From Planctomycetaceae bacterium (GTDB lineage Bacteria > Planctomycetota > Planctomycetia > Pirellulales > Pirellulaceae), in assembly GCA_003506095.1 (NCBI GenBank), contig DNWZ01000099.1, forward strand, positions 1 to 27,133: DNA of 27,133 nucleotides, read 5' to 3'. Below are positions 15,166-22,720 of the stretch, one piece after another. A program made the position numbers and the translations under genes. Below the pieces are notes generated by a model. It did not search any database, was not told the origin of the DNA, and saw only the letters and a list, made by a program, of their open reading frames with translations. The stretch's first letter is position 1. Each line of letters starts with the position of its first letter.

Positions 15166-16152
15166 GTGGCTAGTGATACTACCGCCCTTGCCGACGCTCC
15201 CGATGCGGCGCCGGCCTCCAGTCCCCAGTCGGATGTGGTCATCGAGACCCGAAACCTGAGCAAGATTTATCGAGATTTTTGGGGGCGACGGAAAGTCGCG
15301 GCACTCAAATCACTCGATATCGAAGTGCGAAAAGGCGAAATTTTCGGCCTGTTGGGCCCCAACGGCAGCGGCAAGTCGACGACGATCAAGCTGATCCTCG
15401 GGCTGCTGTTTCCGACCAGTGGTCGCGTTTTGGTCTTCGACCAAGATGCCACCGAGACAAGCAAAAACGAACGAATCGGCTACCTGCCCGAAGAATCGTA
15501 CCTCTACAAGTTCTTGACAACCGACGAAACGCTCGACTTTTACGGTCGTTTATTCGATTTGTCGGGAGCCGAACGCAAGCGGCGGATCGACGAATTGGTG
15601 AACTTGGTCGGTCTGCAAGGCGCCCGACACCGACAACTTCGCGAGTACAGCAAGGGGATGACACGTCGGGTCGGCTTGGCACAAGCACTGATCAATGATC
15701 CCGATCTAATCCTGTTGGACGAACCGACCACAGGCTTGGACCCGATCGGAACTCGCGACATGAAGGACTTGATCCTGTCGTTGCGAGACCAGGGGAAAAC
15801 GATTTTGCTGTGCAGCCACCAGTTGTCGGACGTGCAGGACGTTTGCGACCGGGTCGCAATTTTGCACCAAGGCGAACTGAAGGAACTCGGTAAAGTCTCC
15901 GAACTGTTGAAGGTTCAGGACGTGACCGAAGTTCACGCGCGTGGCCTCAGCGACGCCGCCAAAACCGAAATCGCAGAAGTGATTCGTCGGCACGGCGGAA
16001 CCGTCGAATCGATCGACAACCCGACCACGACGATGGAAGATTTGTTCTTGAACATCGTTCGAGAGAGTGAACGACGCCCCGGTGCGAGACGCGTTTCGGC
16101 GACCGAAGCGACAATCGAGAAGGTTGCTTCGGGGTCAGAGGGCAAGTCATGA
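15166..16152 (+). CDS. ABC-2 type exporter ATPase subunit
   Basis: About 328 residues. The N-terminal ~23 residues are low-complexity, then the nucleotide-binding domain runs from 'VVIETRNLSKIYRDFWGRRKVAAL'. Walker A 'GPNGSGKST' (64-72), Q-loop region 'GYLPEESYLY', signature 'YSKGM' (161-165, a common variant of LSGGQ in ABC-2 systems), Walker B 'LILLDEP' (181-187) and the H-loop His (218) are all visible. The C-terminal ~80 residues form the regulatory extension ending in 'TTMEDLFLNIVRE', typical of CcmA/NatA-like exporters. GTG at 15166 is chosen because the upstream stretch is AT-rich and non-coding in character. It overlaps the permease gene as ATGA, so the two are translationally coupled. 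Confidence 0.92.
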   Translation: MASDTTALADAPDAAPASSPQSDVVIETRNLSKIYRDFWGRRKVAALKSLDIEVRKGEIFGLLGPNGSGKSTTIKLILGLLFPTSGRVLVFDQDATETSKNERIGYLPEESYLYKFLTTDETLDFYGRLFDLSGAERKRRIDELVNLVGLQGARHRQLREYSKGMTRRVGLAQALINDPDLILLDEPTTGLDPIGTRDMKDLILSLRDQGKTILLCSHQLSDVQDVCDRVAILHQGELKELGKVSELLKVQDVTEVHARGLSDAAKTEIAEVIRRHGGTVESIDNPTTTMEDLFLNIVRESERRPGARRVSATEATIEKVASGSEGKS

Positions 16153-18059
16153 CGCTACAGCCGGAAGACTTCTGGTCGTTCAGCGAGTGGCTGATGCGGC
16201 CACAATCGTTTTTAGAAAGTGCTCTGCTGCAGGGCATCGTGCTGGTTGTGCTGGCGATTTTGCTGGGACTGCTGCTGGGGTACCTCGTGTCAGCGGTTCG
16301 CTATGGACCGAGCGAAGGTTTTTACGCGGTTGCCAGAGCGGTTCGCGATCTGGTGCGGAGCGACTTGCCCGGCACTTCGGCTCGCCGCATTTTTGCATTG
16401 GCACGATTGGCTTATAAGGAAGCGATCCGTCGCCGCGTCCTGGTCGTGGTGGGCCTGTTCGTTGTCGGACTGTTGTTCGCCGGTTGGTACCTGGACCCTC
16501 GCAGCAGCAATCCAGCCGAACTTTACATCAGTTTTGTGCTAACAGCGACCAACTTTTTGATCCTGTTTTTGGCTTTGTTCATCAGCACTTTTAGTTTGCC
16601 AGCTGATATCAAGAGTCGCACGATTTATACGATCGTCACCAAACCGGTCCGAGCTACTGAAATTGTGCTCGGCCGCATGATCGGTTTTGTCGCCGTTGGG
16701 ACCGTGATGTTGGTGCCAATGGCAATCGCCAGCTACTTCTTTGTGACGCGTGGCTTGCGGCACGATCACGAAGTGGTCGATATCAAGGATTTGGGGGATG
16801 GGCGTTTTACGGGCAAACTTAGCTACGACCAGTTTCACGAACACACGTTCACAATGGACGCGCCCGCTGCGCCGGGTGAACCGGCACTAGGAACCACCGA
16901 TTCGGTGCGTGGCCACCGTCACGTCGTCCGCAAGATGAATGACCAATTTGTTGTCGGCGAACCGGTCGGAGCGTTGCGAGCACGCATTCCTTCTTATGGC
17001 ACGTTGGCCTTTACCGATCGATCTGGCAACATCGACACCAAAGGGATTGACGTAGGCAACGAGAAAGAACGGGGTGGGTATGGCAATGCCGGCGTTTCCC
17101 GACTAGTCGGTGTTACCGGCGAATCGAATCGGTTGGACTACGGCTATATGGAAGGCGGTACCCTGGGATCGGCGATCTACACTTTTTATAACGTCACGCC
17201 TTCGCGATTTCCACAAGAAGACGGTATTCCGATGGAAATGGCCTTACGGGCGTTTCGAACCATCAAAGGCGATATCGTCTCGGGGCTGAATGGCTCGATC
17301 ACGATGCGAAACCCTGATGATCCGAAAATCGAAAGCAACCCGATCCCATTTGTTGTTCAGGAATATGACGTCGCCGAAGAAACATTGCCACGAACGATCG
17401 AAGGAAACGACGGCAACGCGGTTCGGGTGCTCGACCTGTTCGAAGATTTGGTCAGTGACGATGGTCGATTGGAAGTCGTCATTCGCTGCGTCGATCGCCA
17501 ACAATATCTCGGCACCACTGTCAGTTCTGTTTATCTGCGTCCGGCCGAATCGAGTTTCGCTTGGAACTTAGCCAAGAGCTACATTTCGATCTGGTTGCAA
17601 ATGGTGATGGTGATCGCTTTTGGTGTCATGTTCAGCACATTCCTCAGTGGTCCCGTAGCGCTGGTCGCAACGTTCGCCTGCGTTTTGCTTGGGTTCATGG
17701 CGGAACAAGTTTACGACATGCGTTATCACCTCGACCGCGGCGAAGACATGGGCGGTGGGCCAATCGAATCGATGGTGCGTATGGTAAGACAAGACGCAAT
17801 GACGACCGAACTGGACGTCGATGCGGTAGCCGGAAAAATCATCAAAACGATTGACGCGGCCATTGTCTATTCGCTCGACGCGATCGCAACCTCGCTGCCT
17901 AATCTGCCAAAAATGGTCGGCACGGCGGAGTACGCCGCGAGTGGTTATGACATCTTCAATTCATTGCTGGCGCGGCATGCGGTGGCAACTTTCGGTTATG
18001 TAATCATAGCGTTCCTGATCGGTTATTTCTTCCTTAAGACGCGAGAGATTGCGGCATGA
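16149..18059 (+). CDS. ABC-2 type permease with large extracytoplasmic insert
   Basis: A 636-residue polytopic membrane protein. Predicted membrane segments lie at about 26-50, 97-115, 124-150, 174-199, two or so in 476-522, and a last one at 612-632. The segment pattern and 'PADIKSRTIYTIVTKPVRATEIVLGRMIGF' (150-180) fit an ABC-2 permease. Between roughly 200 and 465 lies a soluble region, apparently outside the cytoplasm, with beta-rich stretches ('GRFTGKLSYDQFHEHTFTM', 'YGTLAFTDRSGNIDTKG', 'GSAIYTFYNV', 'RLEVVIRCVDRQQYLG'). Another soluble stretch lies at about 525-610. The first gene overlap (ATGA at 16149) and the second (ATGA at 18056) place it in the middle of a tight three-gene unit. 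The exported substrate is unknown. Confidence 0.88.
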   Translation: MTLQPEDFWSFSEWLMRPQSFLESALLQGIVLVVLAILLGLLLGYLVSAVRYGPSEGFYAVARAVRDLVRSDLPGTSARRIFALARLAYKEAIRRRVLVVVGLFVVGLLFAGWYLDPRSSNPAELYISFVLTATNFLILFLALFISTFSLPADIKSRTIYTIVTKPVRATEIVLGRMIGFVAVGTVMLVPMAIASYFFVTRGLRHDHEVVDIKDLGDGRFTGKLSYDQFHEHTFTMDAPAAPGEPALGTTDSVRGHRHVVRKMNDQFVVGEPVGALRARIPSYGTLAFTDRSGNIDTKGIDVGNEKERGGYGNAGVSRLVGVTGESNRLDYGYMEGGTLGSAIYTFYNVTPSRFPQEDGIPMEMALRAFRTIKGDIVSGLNGSITMRNPDDPKIESNPIPFVVQEYDVAEETLPRTIEGNDGNAVRVLDLFEDLVSDDGRLEVVIRCVDRQQYLGTTVSSVYLRPAESSFAWNLAKSYISIWLQMVMVIAFGVMFSTFLSGPVALVATFACVLLGFMAEQVYDMRYHLDRGEDMGGGPIESMVRMVRQDAMTTELDVDAVAGKIIKTIDAAIVYSLDAIATSLPNLPKMVGTAEYAASGYDIFNSLLARHAVATFGYVIIAFLIGYFFLKTREIAA

Positions 18060-19870
18060 CTCGCTCTAACGGTTTTCGCAACAAAATGATTTACCTGGCG
18101 GTTTTGATCGCCATGCTCATTCCTTTGTACCTGTTGGGCCAACCTGCCGGTGGCGGTACCGGTGATGCAGGTGGTCAATTGACCCAGATGCGCACCAGGT
18201 ACAACATCGCCGAAAGCGAGCTGGGCGATATCAGTCCAGCCAGCGCAACGATGAAACTTGCTTCGCTGGGACTTCGGGGGCCTGCGGCAGCGTTGCTTTG
18301 GAACAAGGCCCACGATTATAAAGTTCGCCATCAGTGGGATCGCCTCAAGGCAACCGTCAACACGCTTTCATTACTGCAACCACATTATGAGAAAGTCTGG
18401 GAGTTCCAGGCTCATAATTTGTCTTATAACGTGTCGAGTGAGTTTGACGATTACCGGCAGCGGTATTCGATGGTCCGCGAAGGAATCGAGTACCTGACCC
18501 GTGGCGTCGAGCAAAACCGCAAGGCTCCCCGACTGGTTTGGTATACCGGTTGGTTTTACGGCCAAAAGATCGGGATGAGCGACGAAAAACGCCAATTTCG
18601 CCGACTGTTTTCGGACGACGACCCGCAACACCAGGCGCTTCGTGAACAGAACATCCCGATCGATAGCCCCGACGCACGCGGCCCTGATGGCAAGCCAGAC
18701 AATTGGTTGGTCGGACGCCAATGGCTGGACTACGGTTACGACTTGGTCGATGGCGGTGTGAAGATACGCAATCAAACGCCTTTGAACTTTTTTGAGACCG
18801 GACCAAAGTGGCGGATCAAGCACGCCGAAGCGATCGAATCCGAAGGTGTGCTGGATGATCGCGCGAAAAGTGCTTGGCAACTTGCCGGCGATGGCTGGAA
18901 AACGTTCGGACAACGCAGCATTCAGACGACTGCCGCGTTCAGCATCAGTATCGAAGCCTTGGATGATTTGAAGCAACGCCGTGACAACGCTCTGTCGGAT
19001 TTCATGGAGGTTGCCGGCGAAACCTTCCGCCTGCAAGAATCAGAAATCCGCGACGGTTTGTCAGATGCTGAAAAGGTCGCTTTGGAAACAGCCGAAGAAG
19101 ATCGCACCGAAGATCAAATGAAGTTGGTGGCTAATCTTTACGACCGCCTGACGCCTAAATTGGCGAACGTCGCGCGGAAAGCCCCTGGTGCCGTCCGCTT
19201 GCGCGCGATCGAATTGTCGGCCGAAATCGCTGCTCTGGAAGCTCGGATTACCAAAGCCCAAGGGCACCGAAACCAAACGAACTATGACTACTGGACCACG
19301 CTGACCAAGGCCGAACAGGAGGACCGTACCGTTCAAGCAAGGCGATTGTTGTTCGAAGCTGAACAAGCCAATGCCGATGCCGACATCGACCTGGCCATTG
19401 CTAAGTACGAAGAGTCGTTTGAATTGTGGGCTCAAATCTTCGACGACTACCAAGTCCTGCTGTTCGATGATTTGAGCGACGATTTAATGCGGTCGATTCG
19501 TCGCTATACAATCGCGATCGACAGCGACACCTTCGACGACGATTTTCCGCTGGCCGCTTTCGCTGAGGTCATGGGAAGAGAGACGAAAGAAACAGGAGAT
19601 TACGAACGTGTTCGCGCTGAACAGCTGCAGCGTCTGAAGGCAAAGAAAGAAGCGGAGAACAAGGCTGCGGAAAATCCGATCGAAGAGAAAGAAAAGGCCG
19701 ATGAACCCAAAGTCGTCGACCCTAAACCGGAATCACCGCCTGCGGATGAATCCAAGTCGGACGATAAACCAAAAGAAGAGCCTAAGCCCGTAGAGCCGAA
19801 TGACCAAACGCCTCAAGCCGAAGAAGCCAAGCCGGCGGAACCATCCGCTGAATCGGCGGATCCCTCGTGA
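18056..19870 (+). CDS. Membrane-anchored TPR-like protein of the ABC operon, unknown function
   Basis: A 604-residue protein. Residues 10-27 ('MIYLAVLIAMLIPLYLLG') form an N-terminal signal anchor. Residues about 50-230 are helical and repeat-like, starting at 'SATMKLASLGLRGPAAALLWNKAHDYKVRHQWDRLKATVNTLSLLQPHYEKVWEFQAHNLSYNV', which has TPR-like helix pairing. A second helical region at about 290-500 includes 'EALDDLKQRRDNALSDF' and a coiled-coil-like 'LFEAEQANADADIDLAIAKYEESFELW'. The last ~75 residues are a low-complexity Lys/Glu/Pro tail, highly charged. I do not recognise a named family. The ATGA overlap with the permease at 18056 strongly implies a functional partner of that transporter, probably a large scaffold outside the membrane. 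It is convergent with the TonB receptor with a 36-bp gap. Confidence 0.8.
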   Translation: MTRSNGFRNKMIYLAVLIAMLIPLYLLGQPAGGGTGDAGGQLTQMRTRYNIAESELGDISPASATMKLASLGLRGPAAALLWNKAHDYKVRHQWDRLKATVNTLSLLQPHYEKVWEFQAHNLSYNVSSEFDDYRQRYSMVREGIEYLTRGVEQNRKAPRLVWYTGWFYGQKIGMSDEKRQFRRLFSDDDPQHQALREQNIPIDSPDARGPDGKPDNWLVGRQWLDYGYDLVDGGVKIRNQTPLNFFETGPKWRIKHAEAIESEGVLDDRAKSAWQLAGDGWKTFGQRSIQTTAAFSISIEALDDLKQRRDNALSDFMEVAGETFRLQESEIRDGLSDAEKVALETAEEDRTEDQMKLVANLYDRLTPKLANVARKAPGAVRLRAIELSAEIAALEARITKAQGHRNQTNYDYWTTLTKAEQEDRTVQARRLLFEAEQANADADIDLAIAKYEESFELWAQIFDDYQVLLFDDLSDDLMRSIRRYTIAIDSDTFDDDFPLAAFAEVMGRETKETGDYERVRAEQLQRLKAKKEAENKAAENPIEEKEKADEPKVVDPKPESPPADESKSDDKPKEEPKPVEPNDQTPQAEEAKPAEPSAESADPS

Positions 19871-19906
19871 CGCTTGGTTGAGTGATCGATTTGGAGTGCA
19901 TGAACG

Positions 19907-22486
19907 TCAGTAATAAACGTCGCCCCCAAGGTAGAAATTAATGCCGGGTTGAAATACGGCTGAACCGCTTCGCGAACGGAAGTCGAGGTGTTCGCGGTAG
20001 TTCTTGTTCGTAAAGTTCTCAACCCCGCTAACCAACGTGATGCCCTTGCGTTCCCACGGACGCCACGTGCCTCGCAGATCCCACGTCGTGAATCCCGCGG
20101 TTGTCGATTCTAATAAACTTGCGGCAACAAGATTTTGGTCGTCAACAACACGAGCGGCCAGTTCGAGATTCCATCGTTCATTTATAACCTGCGGTCGCAG
20201 CCGGCATCCGATCCGCGCTTCCAGTGGCGATATCCCCGGTAACGGTTCCGAGTCCGCGCCGCCAATGCCACTGAAAAAGCCACGTGATAAACCTGCGAAC
20301 TTTTGCGATGGCGCCCCGGCTCCGCCACTTCGAGTTGCGAAGTCACCGTCGCGAGATCGATCGGTTCCCTCCACATAACGCACGTTGACAAACGGCGTTA
20401 GCTTTTCCTTCGGGAATATTTCCATAAACGTTTCAAAGCCAGCAAGAGTCGCAAAGTCTGTATTGACGCTGCGCAAACTGACCTGAGTGATTTGGTTGTT
20501 CGGTGCCGAAGTCCCGACGCCCGTGTTCTCAAATGTGATGTAATCAAATGCCCAGGAATAGAAGCCTCGGGCACCGGCGCGAACAAAATCACCCTCATAA
20601 TCGAGCGACAGATCACACTGGATCATCTTTTCACGATCCAAGCTTGGGTCGCCCGTTACGTTGTTCAAACCGTTTTGCAGCAGCAGCATGAATGATTCTG
20701 CGGCATAAAGATCGGTTAATGATGGCGGCCTTTCGGCATAACCGACATTGAAGGTGCCAACCAATCGATCCGTTATTTTTCGGTCAATCGCCGCATAGAT
20801 GCTCCATAGAAAAAACTCCCGCTGGTATTCATCGGTTCCCATAATCTCCGCGTATGTTGCCGGCGGAACCCCAAGGCCGATCTCCTGCAAGTTGCGAGAC
20901 CTTTCGAGAATATCAGTACCAGCAAAATCGAGTCGACCGCCGGTGCGAATTGTCCATTTCTTGCCCAGCTCTTCTACATACTCTGTAAATATTCCCGGGT
21001 TTACAGAATACGAATCTGGGATTGGTGAATTGCGATTCGTATACGGTATGGGGAGTCCCAAAGTTTCACCACTGGACAGTTCTTGCAACTCCTGCCGAAT
21101 AAACCGCAAGTCTTGGCCAACGGTAAAGCGGTATGCATCCGATTCTTTGCCCCAGCTCCATTTTTGCCGATATCCGGTCGACATCGAATCGACGTCCGTG
21201 GTTCCCACATAGTTGATTCTGTTCAAAAACGGAAACTGTTCCCTTTTGGCCGGGCTCTGGGCGTTGCCGGCAAACCGAGTGCGGTTGTACCATAGGTTGG
21301 TTTCGATACTGTCACTGATCGTTGCATTGGTATCGGTATAGGTTAATGAGTAACCGTTGGTGACTAAGTAATCGATGTCGAACACATAGCCAGGGAACTC
21401 GATATCGGTTTGGTCCAGTCGCAATAAACTGAACTCAATCGACCGACCGTCTCCCAGGTCTTCGCCATATGCCACCGTGAACTCACGCGACTCATAACTG
21501 GCGGGAATCGATTGTCCGTTTCCCGCTTCATAGTTTCCGCCTTTACGATGCGAGTAACTGGCCCGCATTCCCCAATCCTCTGCACCCACAAAAAGACTCT
21601 GTTGGCCAAAAATCTGATTGCCATTGCTCTTATAATCCGAGCTTGTCTGACCGTGCATCTGATAGCCATCGGCAAATCTTGGCGATCGCGCAAGTTCGAA
21701 GTCAACAAACTGGAACCCAGGCCCATACATCGAACTGTAAGGCCCCGGAATGATCAAAACGTCACCAACTTGTCGTGAATCAATCTTGCTCAGTACGCTG
21801 TCCAAATCGACTCGCGCGGGAACCCAGTGCGATCCGGACGCCGCAAGCGAACCGATTCGTGAACTGCGCACTCGCGGATCGTTCACAACCGGCGTTCGCT
21901 TTTGAACGCTGATTCCAAGTGCCCCAGACGACTTGCCCAACAAACTGCCAACGTCGGTGGAAACCTTGGCCAGCCCCTCTTCGCCTTGAACCCGATCGAC
22001 ACTGAATCCTGACGAGACCAAGCCCGACTGGCGCAGCAAACTGCGGTCGACTCCCGTGCTGTCAAAAACGGCCGACGACAACCGCGCCGATGAGTTTGAT
22101 TGCGCGACACCAGGGGACAGTGCCGCGCGCGGTGCGGTAAACGGTGTCGGCTGCAGCATCGATGCCTGCTCAACCATCCACCACGAGTCGTCCGGCAAAT
22201 CTGAAATGTGCACTCCCTGGCCGCCAAACACTCGCACATCAATCGGCTCAGCCTCGATCGCATTGAGACGCATCAGTCGGTCGGTCATCGGCAAAAGATC
22301 GCCGACACGCATCGTCACGCCATCGCGGTCGTGTTCAGCCGCTTCCTGCCCGGATTCCAATAAACCAAGCCGCCCGCCCGTTTGATCTTCTGCAATCGCC
22401 CAACTCGGCTGTGCTAGCAATAATCCCCAAACAAGGAAAATGCACAAAACTTCACGGCGGTCCGACTTCACAAGCGATCGATCCAT
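19907..22486 (-). CDS. TonB-dependent outer-membrane receptor
   Basis: An 859-residue outer-membrane barrel with signal peptide at 1-32 ('CIFLVWGLLLAQPSWAIA'). A plug domain begins near residue 175 and includes 'VNDPRVRSSRIGSLAASGSHW', 'RVDLDSVLSKID', 'VGDVLIIPGPYSSMYGPGFQFVDFELARSP', the standard plug landmark. The rest is a beta-barrel of alternating strands ('GMRASYSHRKGGNYEAGNG', 'FFLWSIYAAIDRKITDRLVGTFNVGYAERPPSLTDLYA', 'NLELAARVVDDQN') ending in an aromatic residue (DVYY). Such receptors import iron-siderophore, cobalamin, metals or glycans; the substrate cannot be read. An unusual ~140-residue region lies between signal peptide and plug. AAGGAGAG at 22496-22503 lies 9 nt before the ATG, the best ribosome binding site noticed here. 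No TonB/ExbBD genes are nearby. Confidence 0.93.
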   Translation of the reverse strand: MDRSLVKSDRREVLCIFLVWGLLLAQPSWAIAEDQTGGRLGLLESGQEAAEHDRDGVTMRVGDLLPMTDRLMRLNAIEAEPIDVRVFGGQGVHISDLPDDSWWMVEQASMLQPTPFTAPRAALSPGVAQSNSSARLSSAVFDSTGVDRSLLRQSGLVSSGFSVDRVQGEEGLAKVSTDVGSLLGKSSGALGISVQKRTPVVNDPRVRSSRIGSLAASGSHWVPARVDLDSVLSKIDSRQVGDVLIIPGPYSSMYGPGFQFVDFELARSPRFADGYQMHGQTSSDYKSNGNQIFGQQSLFVGAEDWGMRASYSHRKGGNYEAGNGQSIPASYESREFTVAYGEDLGDGRSIEFSLLRLDQTDIEFPGYVFDIDYLVTNGYSLTYTDTNATISDSIETNLWYNRTRFAGNAQSPAKREQFPFLNRINYVGTTDVDSMSTGYRQKWSWGKESDAYRFTVGQDLRFIRQELQELSSGETLGLPIPYTNRNSPIPDSYSVNPGIFTEYVEELGKKWTIRTGGRLDFAGTDILERSRNLQEIGLGVPPATYAEIMGTDEYQREFFLWSIYAAIDRKITDRLVGTFNVGYAERPPSLTDLYAAESFMLLLQNGLNNVTGDPSLDREKMIQCDLSLDYEGDFVRAGARGFYSWAFDYITFENTGVGTSAPNNQITQVSLRSVNTDFATLAGFETFMEIFPKEKLTPFVNVRYVEGTDRSRDGDFATRSGGAGAPSQKFAGLSRGFFSGIGGADSEPLPGISPLEARIGCRLRPQVINERWNLELAARVVDDQNLVAASLLESTTAGFTTWDLRGTWRPWERKGITLVSGVENFTNKNYREHLDFRSRSGSAVFQPGINFYLGGDVYY

Positions 22487-22495
22487 GAGCCACGT

Positions 22496-22503
22496 CTCTC
22501 CTT
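22496..22503 (-). promoter_or_regulatory. Ribosome binding site of the TonB-dependent receptor gene
   Basis: Read on the minus strand, AAGGAGAG is a near-perfect Shine-Dalgarno sequence, 9 nt before the ATG at 22484-22486. It is the clearest such site noticed in the window. The stop codon of the small upstream ORF (22502-22504) overlaps it. Confidence 0.75.
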
Positions 22504-22705
22504 AGCAGCAGGCACACTCCGTGTGCAGGCCGCAAAAAACCACCGCTGCGATACACGCAATCCGCACAATCCTTACAGGTGGTTTAATCGGTAGCCGCAG
22601 GTACTCCCATGACCCAAAAACCGCTACCACCGAAGGATTTGACACGGTCCAACGCAAAAACAGCCACAATTTAAGCTTATTTGCGTAACCCCCTGCGCAC
22701 AGCAA
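22502..22705 (-). CDS. Possible small Cys-rich membrane peptide upstream of the TonB receptor
   Basis: A possible 67-codon ORF between the kinase and receptor genes on the same strand; not recognised. It begins with a TTG (22703-22705), only 15 bp after the kinase stop, and ends in TAA at 22502-22504, overlapping the Shine-Dalgarno of the receptor gene. The C-terminal 25 residues contain a hydrophobic stretch, 'IVRIACIAAVVFCGL', followed by 'HTECACC', a His/Cys-rich end that could bind a metal. There is no ATG start. Other in-frame starts (TTG, GTG) are possible. Its stop position would couple its translation with the receptor's, which is the main support. It could also be random, since the window contains many chance open frames. 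Confidence 0.3.
   Translation of the reverse strand: MLCAGGYANKLKLWLFLRWTVSNPSVVAVFGSWEYLRLPIKPPVRIVRIACIAAVVFCGLHTECACC
22512..22526. promoter_or_regulatory. Short perfect inverted repeat just ahead of the receptor ribosome binding site
   Basis: GCACAC (22512-22517) and GTGTGC (22521-22526) are perfect inverted repeats separated by 3 nt. In the receptor mRNA the hairpin would end 8 nt upstream of the Shine-Dalgarno sequence. It could be an operator or an RNA structure affecting ribosome access; the function is inferred. Confidence 0.35.
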
Positions 22706-22720
22706 GCGAGCAATCGCGGC

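Noticed and set aside
22487..22720. Cobalamin or other riboswitch upstream of the TonB receptor
   Set aside because: No conserved cobalamin-box-like or other riboswitch core was found in the region read on the minus strand.
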